Numbered from the stretch's first letter, positions 25,091-33,829 are shown. The stretch: DNA of 64,000 bases from Streptomyces sp. NBC_00370 (GCF_036084755.1 NZ_CP107968.1:4557501-4621500), one strand, 5' to 3'. Notes: generated by a model not told the origin, from the sequence alone. Program-made: numbers and translations.

Positions 25091-25163
25091 AGCGGACGAC
25101 CAGGTTCGAACTGGCGACCTCAACCTTGGCAAGGTTGCGCTCTACCAACTGAGCTACGTCCGC
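25091..25163 (-). tRNA. tRNA-Gly(GCC), first copy
   Basis: The 73-nt minus-strand cloverleaf has acceptor GCGGACG/CGTCCGC, anticodon loop CTTGCCAAG and T-loop TTCGAAC. It is identical to the copy at 25345. Confidence 0.95.
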
Positions 25164-25308
25164 AAGCGCCGAAGCGCGAGAACCACTATACCGCCGCTTG
25201 AGGCGGCAGTCGGACCGTTCGCCCCGGCTCGATGTGGCGACCCTCACACCGCGCTGTCATCGCCGCTCATGACACATGTCATCGGCGCTTCCCGGGCGTG
25301 ACACGACG

Positions 25309-25337
25309 AAGGCCCTGATCCAGTGGATCAGGGCCTT
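25309..25337. terminator. Terminator between the two tRNA-Gly(GCC) genes
   Basis: Arms 25309-25321 and 25325-25337 form a 13-bp perfect stem with a 3-nt loop, placed just downstream of the second tRNA on its strand. Confidence 0.7.
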
Positions 25338-25344
25338 CACTCTG

Positions 25345-25417
25345 AGCGGACGACCAGGTTCGAACTGGCGACCTCAACCTTGGCAAGGTTGCGCTCTACC
25401 AACTGAGCTACGTCCGC
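25345..25417 (-). tRNA. tRNA-Gly(GCC), second copy
   Basis: Identical in sequence to the copy at 25091. It lies 1 nt from the tRNA-Gly(TCC), so those two are probably cut from one transcript. Confidence 0.95.
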
Positions 25418-25418
25418 G

Positions 25419-25490
25419 AGCGGGTGACAGGAATCGCACACTGCGCCTCCCCCTTGGAAAGGGGGCGTTCTACTACTGAACTACACCCGC
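25419..25490 (-). tRNA. tRNA-Gly(TCC)
   Basis: The 72-nt minus-strand cloverleaf has acceptor GCGGGTG/CACCCGC, anticodon loop TTTCCAA (TCC) and T-loop GATTC. Spacing of 1 nt to the next tRNA indicates a shared precursor. Confidence 0.9.
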
Positions 25491-25591
25491 ACGCTGCTTG
25501 AGGTCCGGCCTTTCGGCCTCGCCCCTCGGCGTGCTCCAGACTCTAGCCGATCGGCAGGGGTGGTCCGCAACTCGGGACACGCCCGGGTCGC

Positions 25592-25927
25592 TCAACTGGC
25601 CTCGCGGAACGCCTCGTAGACCCGCTTGGGGATCCTGCCGCGGGCCGGCACCTCCATCTTGTGGGACTGCGCCCAGGCGCGGACGGCCGCCGGAGCCGGT
25701 TCGAGTGAGGTGTGGTGGTACGTCGTGCGGGCCTTGCCGTTCCTGGCCGCGTTCGTCTGCTTCCTGGCCGCTGCCTGGTACGGGGCCAGGGCCTTCCGCA
25801 GTTTCTTCGCGTTGGCGGGGTTCAGGTCGATCTCGTACGTCTTCCCGTCCAAGCCGAACGTGACCGTTTCCGCCGCTTCTCCGCCGTCGATGTCGTCGGA
25901 GAGCGTGACCACTACGCGCTGCGCCAC
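25592..25927 (-). CDS. lsr2: Nucleoid-associated protein Lsr2
   Basis: A 111-residue protein. The N-terminal dimerization domain begins AQRVVVTLSDDIDG and includes TYEIDLNPANAKKLR; the C-terminal DNA-binding domain carries the RGR motif (residues 96-98, PARGRIPKRV) that enters the minor groove of A+T-rich DNA. In actinobacteria Lsr2 is the H-NS-like silencer of foreign A+T-rich genes. GTG start is chosen; an upstream Arg-rich extension lacks conservation. It would be expected to bind A+T-rich tracts such as the SLATT region and its own upstream DNA. Confidence 0.95.
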   Translation of the reverse strand: MAQRVVVTLSDDIDGGEAAETVTFGLDGKTYEIDLNPANAKKLRKALAPYQAAARKQTNAARNGKARTTYHHTSLEPAPAAVRAWAQSHKMEVPARGRIPKRVYEAFREAS

Positions 25928-26304
25928 GGATATCGGTCCTTTCCTGCGGCGCCGCCTGCCGTGCCCGGTCCCCGCTCGCACGGGAATCGCGGTTGACGTG
26001 CGGCGGCACCGGCCTTCCGGCTGTCAATGGGCAATGCTGTTTTCCGCTGTATTCCTTTGTACAGCGGAAGACCTCGCATTGTGAAGCCCAGCCAATTGCA
26101 TCAGCGTGTCCCCGGGCAATAGCTGACGCTGATTTTTTTCGCGGACTTTTCGGTTGTTCTCGGTGGAGGATATCGCCGGGTGATCTGTGACCTGGGATAT
26201 CTACCCGCGTAGATTTCTGAGCCGGGTACCCTGAGTCAAGCACGGAAGCTCGGGGGGTCGAGGGGGATTCCCCTGGAGAACACAGCCGCACCACACCACC
26301 GGGA
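25928..26304. other. A+T-rich interval between lsr2 and purS
   Basis: This divergent region holds promoters of lsr2 and purSQL. It is locally much A+T-richer than the rest. A terminator-like element reads on the plus strand: ATCAGCGT (26100-26107), 18-nt loop, ACGCTGAT (26126-26133) and a run of T to 26139. That would end a short transcript antisense to the lsr2 leader. No gene seen. Confidence 0.5.
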
Positions 26305-26556
26305 GTGCCAGTGGCACGCGTCGTAGTCGACGTCATGCTCAAGCCGGAGATCCTCGACCCGCAGGGACAGGCAGTGCAGCGCGCGCTGCCGCGTCTTGGC
26401 TTCGAGGGGATCGCCGACGTCCGTCAGGGAAAGCGTTTCGAGCTGGAGGTGGCGGGACCGGTCGACGAGGCCGCGCTCGCCCGTATCCACGAGATGGCGG
26501 AGACGTTTCTCGCCAACACCGTCATCGAGGACTTCGTCGTGAAGGTGGAGTCGTGA
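26305..26556 (+). CDS. purS: FGAM synthase subunit PurS
   Basis: An 83-residue subunit of the three-part FGAM synthase, which links PurQ and PurL. Typical features are VVVDVMLKPEILDPQGQAV and VRQGKRFELEV, and the closing LANTVIEDFVVKV. A second GTG two codons downstream is an equally possible start. Its stop overlaps the purQ GTG (GTGA), so purS, purQ and purL are translationally coupled. Confidence 0.95.
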   Translation: MPVARVVVDVMLKPEILDPQGQAVQRALPRLGFEGIADVRQGKRFELEVAGPVDEAALARIHEMAETFLANTVIEDFVVKVES

Positions 26557-27236
26557 CGGCTCGTATCGGCGTCGTCACCTTCCCCGGCACCCTGGACGAC
26601 AGGGACGCGCTGCGCGCTGCCCGTATCGCCGGTGCCGAGCCCGTACCGCTGTGGCACCGCGACAAGGACATCAAGCAGGTCGACGCCGTCGTGCTGGCCG
26701 GCGGTTTCAGCTACGGCGATTATCTGCGGGCCGGCGCCATCTCCCGCTTCTCGCCCGTGATGGGCACGATCATCGAGCAGGCGCGGGCCGGGCTGCCGGT
26801 CCTCGGGATCTGCAACGGATTCCAGATCCTGACCGAGTCCCATCTGCTGCCGGGCGCGATGCTGCGCAACAACCATCTCCACTTTGTCTGCCGCGATCAG
26901 AAACTTCGGGTGGAGCGCGCGGACACCGCCTGGACCGCCGACTATTCCGAAGGCCAGGAAATCTCCGTCCCCCTCAAGAACATCGACGGCAGGTATGTCG
27001 CCGACGAGCACGTCCTCGACGAGCTGGAGGCCGAGGGCCGCGTCGCGTTCCGTTACGCGGACGGCAACCCCAACGGCTCGCTCCGTGACATCGCCGGAAT
27101 CTCGAATGCCGCGGGGAACGTCGTCGGACTCATGCCGCACCCCGAGCACGCCGTGGAGCCGCTGATCGGTACCGGAGGTACCGACGGCCTCGGATTCTTC
27201 ACCTCGATCCTGAAGAAGCTGGTAGCCGCCTCATGA
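26553..27236 (+). CDS. purQ: FGAM synthase glutaminase subunit PurQ
   Basis: A 227-residue class I glutamine amidotransferase giving ammonia to PurL. Catalytic Cys87 is in LPVLGICNGFQ, and the His-Glu pair is in MPHPEHAVEP near the end. The N-terminal FPGTLDDRDAL and GGFSYGDYLRAGA are family hallmarks. It overlaps purS by 4 nt and purL by 4 nt. Confidence 0.97.
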   Translation: MTARIGVVTFPGTLDDRDALRAARIAGAEPVPLWHRDKDIKQVDAVVLAGGFSYGDYLRAGAISRFSPVMGTIIEQARAGLPVLGICNGFQILTESHLLPGAMLRNNHLHFVCRDQKLRVERADTAWTADYSEGQEISVPLKNIDGRYVADEHVLDELEAEGRVAFRYADGNPNGSLRDIAGISNAAGNVVGLMPHPEHAVEPLIGTGGTDGLGFFTSILKKLVAAS

Positions 27237-29482
27237 CTCTGGACACAGTCGAGCACGCGTCCGGGACCCCGGACATCGAGCTGCCCTGGAAGGAGCTCGG
27301 CCTCAAGGAGGACGAGTACGCCCGGGTGCGCGAGATCCTCGGCCGCCGCCCGACCGGCGCCGAGCTGGCCATGTACTCCGTCATGTGGTCGGAGCACTGC
27401 TCGTACAAGAGCAGCAAGGCGCATCTGCGCCAGTTCGGCGAGAAGGCCCCTTCGAGCGACGCGATGCTCGTGGGCATCGGCGAGAACGCGGGCGTCGTGG
27501 ACGTCGGGCAGGGCTACGCGGTCACCTTCAAGGTCGAGTCGCACAACCACCCGTCGTACGTCGAGCCGTACCAGGGCGCGGCCACCGGTGTCGGCGGGAT
27601 CGTCCGCGACATCATCGCGATGGGCGCACGCCCGGTCGCGGTTGTGGACCCGCTGCGGATGGGCGCTGCCGACCACCCCGACACCAAGCGCGTCCTGCCG
27701 GGCGTCGTCGCGGGCATCGGCGGCTACGGCAACTCGCTCGGCCTGCCGAACATCGGCGGCGAGCTGGTCTTCGACGCCTGCTACCAGGGAAACCCGCTGG
27801 TCAACGCTGGTGCCATCGGCGTGATGCGGCATGAGGACATCCACCTGGCCAAGGCGTCCGGCCCCGGCAACAAGGTCATTCTGTACGGGGCCCGCACCGG
27901 CGGTGACGGCATCGGCGGCGCCTCGATCCTGGCCTCCGAGACCTTCGACGCGACGAAGCCGTCGAAGCGCCCCGCCGTGCAGGTCGGTGACCCCTTCCAG
28001 GAGAAGCTGCTCATCGAGTGCACGCTGGAGGTCTTCGCCGAGAAGCTGGTCGACGGCATCTCCGACCTCGGCGCCGCCGGCCTGTCCTGTGCGACGAGCG
28101 AGCTGGCGTCCAACGGCTCCGGCGGCATGCGGGTCGAGCTGGACGACGTACCGCTGCGCGACCACACGCTCTCGCCCGAGGAAATCCTCATGAGCGAGTC
28201 GCAGGAGCGCATGTGCGCGATCGTGGAGCCGGCGAAGGTCGAGCGCTTCATGGAGATCTGCGAGAAGTGGGACGTCATCGCGACGGTCGTCGGTGAGGTC
28301 ACCGACGGCGACCGGCTGGAGATCTTCTGGCACGGCGAGAAGATCGTGGACGTCGACCCGCGCACGGTCGCGCACGACGGCCCGGTCTACCAGCGCCCGT
28401 ACGCCAGGCCCGAGTGGCAGGACGCCCTCCAGGCCGACGACGCGAACAAGCTGGCCCGTCCGGTGACGGCCGCCGAGTTGCGCGAGCAGGTGCTGCGGGT
28501 GGTCTCGGCGCCGAACCAGGCGTCGAAGTCCTGGGTCACCGACCAGTACGACCGGTTCGTGCAGGGCAACACCGTCCTCGCCCAGCCCGAGGACGCCGGG
28601 ATGATCCGGGTCAACGAGGAGACCGGCCTCGGGGTCGCCATCGCGACGGACGGCAACGGCCGGTTCGCGCAGCTCGACCCGTACACCGGGGCGCAGCTCG
28701 CGCTGGCCGAGGCGTACCGCAATGTCGCGGCGACGGGCGCGAAGCCGCTCGCCGTCTCGGACTGTCTGAACTTCGGTTCGCCCGAGGACCCGGCCGTCAT
28801 GTGGCAGTTCGTGGAGGCCATCCGCGGTCTCGCCGACGGCTGCCAGAAGCTGGGCACCCCGGTGACCGGCGGCAACGTCTCGCTCTACAACCAGACGGGC
28901 GAGCGCGCGATCCACCCGACGCCGGTCGTCGCGGTGCTCGGTGTGATCGACGACGTGGCGCGGCGTACGCCGATGGCCTTCGCCGAGGAGGGCCAGCTGC
29001 TGTACCTGCTGGGCGACACGGACGAGGAGTTCGGCGGGTCCGCCTGGTCGGGCACGATCCACGGCCATCTCGGCGGGCTGCCGCCCAAGGTCGACCTGGA
29101 CAGGGAGATCCTGCTGGGCGAGATCCTGATCTCGGCCTCGCGCGACGGCATGATCGACGCGGCGCACGACCTGAGCGACGGCGGTCTGATCCAGGCGGTC
29201 ACCGAGTCCTGCCTGCGCGGCGGCACCGGCGCCCGGCTGATCGTGCCGGACGGCCTCGACGCGTTCACGCTCCTGTTCAGCGAGTCGGCGGGCCGCGCTG
29301 TCGTGGCGGTGCCGCGCAGCGAGGAGCTGCGGTTCACTGACATGTGCGGGGCGCGCGGCCTGCCGGCCACCCGTATCGGTGTGGTGGACGGCCAAGAGGT
29401 CGAGGTCCAGGGCGAGTTCACGATCGGTCTCGACGAACTGCGCACGGCGCACGAGGCGACGATCCCGGCGCTGCTGGCCTGA
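27233..29482 (+). CDS. purL: FGAM synthase large subunit PurL
   Basis: A 749-residue small-type PurL that amidates FGAR with ATP. Family marks are MWSEHCSYKSS near residue 47, FKVESHNHPSYVEPYQGAATGVGG, MGARPVAV, ISDLGAAGLSCA and the later VTGGNVSLYNQ and DLSDGGL. The full length matches the PurSQL-dependent form. It overlaps purQ by ATGA. No terminator is obvious before the small gene that follows at 90 nt. Confidence 0.97.
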   Translation: MTLDTVEHASGTPDIELPWKELGLKEDEYARVREILGRRPTGAELAMYSVMWSEHCSYKSSKAHLRQFGEKAPSSDAMLVGIGENAGVVDVGQGYAVTFKVESHNHPSYVEPYQGAATGVGGIVRDIIAMGARPVAVVDPLRMGAADHPDTKRVLPGVVAGIGGYGNSLGLPNIGGELVFDACYQGNPLVNAGAIGVMRHEDIHLAKASGPGNKVILYGARTGGDGIGGASILASETFDATKPSKRPAVQVGDPFQEKLLIECTLEVFAEKLVDGISDLGAAGLSCATSELASNGSGGMRVELDDVPLRDHTLSPEEILMSESQERMCAIVEPAKVERFMEICEKWDVIATVVGEVTDGDRLEIFWHGEKIVDVDPRTVAHDGPVYQRPYARPEWQDALQADDANKLARPVTAAELREQVLRVVSAPNQASKSWVTDQYDRFVQGNTVLAQPEDAGMIRVNEETGLGVAIATDGNGRFAQLDPYTGAQLALAEAYRNVAATGAKPLAVSDCLNFGSPEDPAVMWQFVEAIRGLADGCQKLGTPVTGGNVSLYNQTGERAIHPTPVVAVLGVIDDVARRTPMAFAEEGQLLYLLGDTDEEFGGSAWSGTIHGHLGGLPPKVDLDREILLGEILISASRDGMIDAAHDLSDGGLIQAVTESCLRGGTGARLIVPDGLDAFTLLFSESAGRAVVAVPRSEELRFTDMCGARGLPATRIGVVDGQEVEVQGEFTIGLDELRTAHEATIPALLA

Positions 29483-29572
29483 GCCTCGCCGTGATCGGCG
29501 CGGGCCTCGCGTGATTGGCTGTGCCCGCACGGGATCCGCCGTGCGTGCCGGCCTGAACGAGGGGAACGCCCG

Positions 29573-29779
29573 ATGTCCTACGAGTACAAGGTCGTGACGT
29601 TCAGGGAGTCGCTCATCGGCGACGCCCTGGACAGCGACAAGCTGGAGAAGACGCTCAACAAGCACGCCGCCGACGGCTGGGCCCTCAAGGCCATCACCGC
29701 CGCCGACGTGAAGGGCCGGATAGGTCCCGGTGCCGTCGAGGGTCTGCTGCTCACGCTGGAACGCCCCCGGCAGGCTTGA
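29573..29779 (+). CDS. DUF4177 small protein
   Basis: A 68-residue protein beginning MSYEYKVVTFRESL and containing LEKTLNKHAADGWALKAI, the DUF4177 pattern of a short alpha-beta fold. Its function is unknown. It has GAGGGGAACG before the ATG. It may be the last gene of the purSQL transcript, because a 42-bp palindrome follows. Confidence 0.8.
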   Translation: MSYEYKVVTFRESLIGDALDSDKLEKTLNKHAADGWALKAITAADVKGRIGPGAVEGLLLTLERPRQA

Positions 29780-29790
29780 TCCCGCCGGTA

Positions 29791-29832
29791 CGATCGCCCG
29801 GCCGGTGTTCGCGAACACCGGCCGGGCGATCG
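29791..29832. terminator. 42-bp perfect palindrome, bidirectional terminator
   Basis: The two 21-nt halves, 29791-29811 and 29812-29832, are exact reverse complements with no spacer. It lies between convergent genes (DUF4177 and the TetR regulator). Confidence 0.8.
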
Positions 29833-29869
29833 GCGTTCACCGGGCGAGGCGTTCACCGGGGGATCGGTG

Positions 29870-30445
29870 TTACTTCGCCGCTGGTGCGTGCGCCGCGAGC
29901 AGGTCCAGTACGCCGTCGACCGCCTCCGTGAACGGCTCGACGGAGTCCGCGGCGCGGGCCAGGACGTAACCGCCCTGCAGTACGGCGACGACCGTGGACG
30001 CCGTGCTCACCGGGTCGAGTCCCGCTCCGAACTCGCCGCGTGCCACCCCCTCCCCGAGCAGCCCCGCGATCCGGGCCCTGAGCGTGCTGAAGGTCTCCTC
30101 CACCGGCCGGCGCAGCGCCGGGTCGCCCATCACCTCGGGATCCTGGGTGAGTCCGCCGATCGGGCACCCCTTCAGCACGTCACGCTCGCCGCGCAGATAG
30201 CCGGCGATCCGCTCGGTCGCCGTGCCGGGCCCGCCGAACAGGGCCTCCGCCGTGCTCAGCCGTTCCTCCGCGCTGCGGGTGATGGCGGCCAGCGCCAGAT
30301 CGGGCTTGCCGTCGAAGTGGTGGTACATGCTGCCCTGGCCCACTCCGGAGCGCTGCTGGATGGCCTTGGGGCTGGTGCCGACGTAACCGCGCTCCCAGAG
30401 GAGTTCGCGGGTGGTCTCGATGAGACGTTCCGGTGTGCTGCTCAC
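29870..30445 (-). CDS. TetR-family regulator
   Basis: A 191-residue repressor. The N-terminal helix-turn-helix is clear (ERLIETTRELLWERGYVGTS, then GVGQGSMYHHFDGKPDLALA), and the rest is the ligand domain, similar to TetR proteins with the CGGPGxATERIAGYL kind of pattern. GTG start. The TACAAT -10 hexamer on its strand ends about 7 nt before the start, so the mRNA is probably leaderless. A palindrome overlaps this hexamer and suggests self-repression. Confidence 0.85.
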   Translation of the reverse strand: MSSTPERLIETTRELLWERGYVGTSPKAIQQRSGVGQGSMYHHFDGKPDLALAAITRSAEERLSTAEALFGGPGTATERIAGYLRGERDVLKGCPIGGLTQDPEVMGDPALRRPVEETFSTLRARIAGLLGEGVARGEFGAGLDPVSTASTVVAVLQGGYVLARAADSVEPFTEAVDGVLDLLAAHAPAAK

Positions 30446-30452
30446 GCACCGG

Positions 30453-30468
30453 ATTGTACCTACTGGTA
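30453..30468 (-). promoter_or_regulatory. TetR promoter -10 with overlapping operator
   Basis: On the minus strand TACAAT (30453-30458) stands as -10 hexamer. The palindrome TACC-N4-GGTA (30457-30468) overlaps it, well placed for a TetR dimer to block its own transcription. Confidence 0.5.
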
Positions 30469-30506
30469 TGCACAGCGCGCCGAATCGCTCCTCCTCTTGT
30501 GCGGGA

Positions 30507-30522
30507 TTACGTAATTACGTAA
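30507..30522. promoter_or_regulatory. 16-bp perfect palindrome before the ArsR-like gene
   Basis: TTACGTAATTACGTAA is a perfect palindrome and also a tandem of ATTACGTA. It lies 10 nt before the ATG of the next gene in an otherwise G+C-rich stretch. A likely operator of the ArsR-like regulator, or shared with the divergent TetR gene. Confidence 0.6.
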
Positions 30523-30532
30523 ATTGAATGTC

Positions 30533-31063
30533 ATGGAGCTTGAGGAACGCGTCGCCGAGCTGGAACGCCGGCTCGCCGCGCTGGAGCAGACGGCGCCGAC
30601 CGCGCCGACCGCGCCCGTACCCGCGGCCGCGCCCGCGCTGGACGGCGGCGAATTCTGGGCTCTGCACGGGCTGAAGGACCAGCTCGCCGAGGCGGGGGCC
30701 GCGACCGGGGGAGTGCTCTTCACCGGCGCGGTCCGGCTGCCGACCGACGAACGGTACGAGTGGCAGTACGGCACGGTGACCGACGCCGTCCTGGACACCG
30801 ACTGGCCTGCGGCGGCCGAGTCCTTCGGCGCGCTCGGCCACCCCGTACGGCTGCGGCTGCTGCGCGAGATCCTCGGTGGCCGCCGTACCGCCGCCGAACT
30901 CGCCGAGCTGGCCGAACTCGGCACGACGGGCCAGATCTACCACCACCTGCGCCAGCTCACCTCGGTCGGCTGGCTGCACACCGTCGGGCGCGGCAAGTAC
31001 GAGGTCCCCGGCGGCCGGGTGGTGCCGCTGCTGGTGATGCTGGCGGCGACCCGGCCGACCTGA
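30533..31063 (+). CDS. ArsR-like winged-helix regulator
   Basis: A 176-residue protein. It starts with a coiled coil (MELEERVAELERRLAALEQ), then a segment of unknown fold, then a winged helix: FGALGHPVRLRLLREILGGR, AELAELGTTGQIYHHLRQL as recognition helix, and the wing GWLHTVGRGKYEVPGGRV. No metal-binding Cys motif is present, so it is not a classical metal sensor. An upstream TTG in frame is less likely. It is followed by an M23 peptidase gene 30 nt later, which it may control. Confidence 0.75.
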   Translation: MELEERVAELERRLAALEQTAPTAPTAPVPAAAPALDGGEFWALHGLKDQLAEAGAATGGVLFTGAVRLPTDERYEWQYGTVTDAVLDTDWPAAAESFGALGHPVRLRLLREILGGRRTAAELAELAELGTTGQIYHHLRQLTSVGWLHTVGRGKYEVPGGRVVPLLVMLAATRPT

Positions 31064-31093
31064 CCGCGATACCGAATCCACCCAGGGGGAACG

Positions 31094-31960
31094 ATGTCCG
31101 TACGCAAACTCGTCATGATCTTCTACCGGCTGTTCACCGTGCTGTTCGTCGCGCTGGTCTTCGTGGGGGCCTTCGTCGACCTGCCGTTCGCGTGGTGGCT
31201 GATCTGGGTGCCGGAGATCATCGCGGTCACCCTCGTCGTCGCCCTGGGCCGGCGTACGGCACGGGCGCACGTGGCCGCCAGGCCGCCGGCCGTCGAGGTG
31301 GCGGCGCCGGTCACCGGCCGCTGGTCCGCGCTCAACAGCCCGGCGAGCCGCGTGCCCAGCCACCGCACCCACGCGTACGGGCAGACGTACGCGATCGACA
31401 TCGTGGCCGAACCGGAGCCCGGCAGCCGGCCCGGCTTCGCCTGGGCCTGGCCGGTGGCCCGGCGGAGCAAGGCGTTTCCCGCCTTCGGCCGGCCGCTGCT
31501 CGCCGTCGCGGACGGGACGGTCGTGCATGCCTCCGACAGCCGGCGCGACCACCTCAGCAGGAACTCGCTGCTGGCGCTCGTCTACCTGATGCTCATCGAG
31601 GCCGCCGTCCGCGACATGGCGGGAGCCGCCTGGATCACCGGCAACCACCTGATCATCGACATCGGCGACGGCACGTACGCGATGTACGCGCACGTCCAGC
31701 GCGGCTCCCTCGCCGTACGGGCGGGCGACCGGGTGCGCGCGGGCCAGGTCGTCGGGCGCTGCGGCAACTCCGGCAATTCGACCGAACCGCACGTGCACTT
31801 CCAGCTGATGGACCACCCCGACATGGACGTGGCCCGCGGACTCCCGTTCCGCTGGCACGGCATCGGGGTCCCGGCCGACGGCGAGGTGTTCACGGCGGGC
31901 GAGGAAGCGGCGGACCCCGGTGCGGACCGGACGGCCGCCGGGCAGGCTGCTGCCGAGTAG
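31094..31960 (+). CDS. M23-family membrane-bound peptidase
   Basis: A 288-residue protein. Two hydrophobic helices (about 8-27 and 32-51) anchor it; the rest should be outside. The peptidase domain shows HTHAYGQTYAIDIV (metal-ligand His and Asp of motif 1), then NHLIIDIGDGTYAMYAHVQ and GNSGNSTEPHVHFQLM (the HxH motif). M23 enzymes cut peptidoglycan cross-bridges. The metal motifs look complete. Start ATG with GGGGGAACG upstream. It follows the ArsR-like regulator closely. Confidence 0.85.
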   Translation: MSVRKLVMIFYRLFTVLFVALVFVGAFVDLPFAWWLIWVPEIIAVTLVVALGRRTARAHVAARPPAVEVAAPVTGRWSALNSPASRVPSHRTHAYGQTYAIDIVAEPEPGSRPGFAWAWPVARRSKAFPAFGRPLLAVADGTVVHASDSRRDHLSRNSLLALVYLMLIEAAVRDMAGAAWITGNHLIIDIGDGTYAMYAHVQRGSLAVRAGDRVRAGQVVGRCGNSGNSTEPHVHFQLMDHPDMDVARGLPFRWHGIGVPADGEVFTAGEEAADPGADRTAAGQAAAE

Positions 31961-32077
31961 GCCGGTGCGGACCCTGGCCGGCACCGGCCTTACGCCGTCG
32001 GGCCGGCCTCCGGCCGGCCGGTGTCGACCGTGCGGGGGCCGATCAGACTGTCAGTGGGCTCGGCTAGCCTCCCCGCT

Positions 32078-32869
32078 ATGCCCCCGGCCAAGAAGCGTCT
32101 GCGTAGCTACGACCACGCCAAGACCCGCACCGCCGTGCTGGCCCAGTTCGCGCACGTACGCGAAGCGGCCGGCGCGCTCACCGCGGCGCAGCTGGCGCTG
32201 CCCGCCGGGCTCGGCGGCTGGACCGTACGGGAGCTGGCCGCGCACCTGACGATGGCGGTCGAGGCCGTCAGCCGCGCCGTCGAACAGCCCGAGCCGGCCG
32301 GGCCCGTCGTCGCCCTGCTCGACTGGCCGTTCGCGACGGCCGGCCTGGCGGACGACATCGCGGAGGACACCGAGGCGATCGCCACCTCGGCCGAGCCGGC
32401 CGAGCTGTTCGCCCGCGCCGCCGAGCGGATCGCCGCGCTGCTGCCGAGCGCCGCCGACGACCGGCTGGTCACCACCAGGGCCGGCGCGATGCGGCTCGGG
32501 GACTTCCTCGTCACCCGCACCGTCGAGCTGGTCGTCCACACCGACGACCTGAACCGGGCGACGGGCCTCGCCGTCCCGTACGACCGGCAGGCGCTCGCCG
32601 CCTGTACGCGGATGCTCGCCGACGCCCTCGCCGTGCTGGCGCCCGGCGCCTCGACGGAGGTGCGGATCCCGCCGTACGCGGTCGTGCAGTGCGTGGAAGG
32701 CCCCCGGCACACCAGGGGGACCCCGCCGAACGTCGTGGAGACCGATCCGCTCACCTGGATCAGGCTCGCGACCGGCCGTACGACCTGGGCGGACGCGCTC
32801 GAAGCGGCGCGGGTCAGCGCCAGCGGCGAGCGCGCCGACCTGTCCGGGCTGCTGCCGCTCATGGGCTGA
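32078..32869 (+). CDS. Maleylpyruvate isomerase/DinB-like protein (sterol-carrier family annotation)
   Basis: A 263-residue protein. The N-terminal half is a DinB-like four-helix bundle of the mycothiol-dependent maleylpyruvate isomerase type: GGWTVRELAAHLTMAVEAVS and later FLVTRTVELVVHTDDLNRA, with His ligands. The C-terminal half (about 185-263) resembles the small SCP2-like domain in these proteins (IPPYAVVQCVEG, VVETDPLTWIRLATGR). The substrate is unknown; mycothiol use is an inference. The upstream open frame before ATG has no coding bias. Confidence 0.75.
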   Translation: MPPAKKRLRSYDHAKTRTAVLAQFAHVREAAGALTAAQLALPAGLGGWTVRELAAHLTMAVEAVSRAVEQPEPAGPVVALLDWPFATAGLADDIAEDTEAIATSAEPAELFARAAERIAALLPSAADDRLVTTRAGAMRLGDFLVTRTVELVVHTDDLNRATGLAVPYDRQALAACTRMLADALAVLAPGASTEVRIPPYAVVQCVEGPRHTRGTPPNVVETDPLTWIRLATGRTTWADALEAARVSASGERADLSGLLPLMG

Positions 32870-32920
32870 GCCGGCACGGCCACCGCGGAACCGTCCGTCC
32901 GCCCGGCACGTCCCAGCCGC

Positions 32921-33766
32921 ATGAGGAATCAGCAGATCACCTACATCACCGCCGGTGCCCTGCTCGCGCTGGCCGCCTCAGCCTGCGGTACGGAGACCGG
33001 CTCAGGACCGGGTGACCCGGCCGCCCCGGACAGCTCCGTACAGTCGGCGCCCGCGCTGACCGGGGTGCACTGGAGCGTGGACAGCGTGACCGTCGACGGG
33101 GCGAGGACCGCCGCACCCGCGGGGGCCGGCGTCGAGATCGACTCCAAGGGCCGGGCGAGCGCCAGCACCGGCTGCAACACCATCGGCGCACAGGTCACCG
33201 TCAAGGGCGACACCGTCGTCGTCGGCAAGAAGGAGTCGACGCTCATCGGCTGCCCGGAGGAACTGGCCGCCTTCGAGAAGCGCCTCAACGGCGCCTTCTC
33301 GGGGAAGCTGACCGCCAAGGTCGCCGACCAGCGGCTCACCCTCACCGGCGCGGACGGCGACACCATCGCCCTGACGGCGGAGAAGGACGCCGCCCTCGCC
33401 GGCACCAAGTGGGTGGTGACCTCGCTCGTCGACCACGGCAGCGTCACCTCCAGGACCGACCGGCCGGCGGCGACGGCGGCGGGCGCCCCCTCGTTCACCC
33501 TCACCAAGGACGGCTCGGTGCAGGGCACAGGACTGCGCTGCAACTCCTGGCGGACCACGGCGCACGTAGCGGGTTCGACGGTCACGTTCGGTAAGGTCAC
33601 CTCGACCAAAATGGCCTGTGACACCCCCGCCTCGGCCGTCGAGAAGCGGCTGTCCGAACTGCTGCGCGAAGGCAAGGTCGGCTATGAGCTGGCTCACCGT
33701 TCGCTGACCCTCACCGGCCAGGACGGCCAAGGGGTCAGGGCCGAGACGGCCCCCGCCGCGAAGTGA
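32921..33766 (+). CDS. META-domain lipoprotein
   Basis: A 281-residue exported protein with lipobox LAASAC (Cys about residue 22). Two META/HslJ-like repeats follow: LTGVHWSVDSVTVDG...STGCNTIGAQV and AGTKWVVTSLVDHG...LRCNSWRTTA, each with the conserved xGCN-type turn. Such domains occur in stress-induced envelope proteins with unknown role. Lies directly upstream of purF; the gap of 60 nt has a promoter-like A+T-richer spot. Confidence 0.8.
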   Translation: MRNQQITYITAGALLALAASACGTETGSGPGDPAAPDSSVQSAPALTGVHWSVDSVTVDGARTAAPAGAGVEIDSKGRASASTGCNTIGAQVTVKGDTVVVGKKESTLIGCPEELAAFEKRLNGAFSGKLTAKVADQRLTLTGADGDTIALTAEKDAALAGTKWVVTSLVDHGSVTSRTDRPAATAAGAPSFTLTKDGSVQGTGLRCNSWRTTAHVAGSTVTFGKVTSTKMACDTPASAVEKRLSELLREGKVGYELAHRSLTLTGQDGQGVRAETAPAAK

Positions 33767-33829
33767 TCCCGCCCACTGCGCCCCGTCCCCAATTCGGACC
33801 AGTGGTCGATCTCGCCTACACTCGGTGGC

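Noticed and set aside
27053..29818. 921-residue minus-strand open frame
   Set aside because: Antisense shadow of purL.
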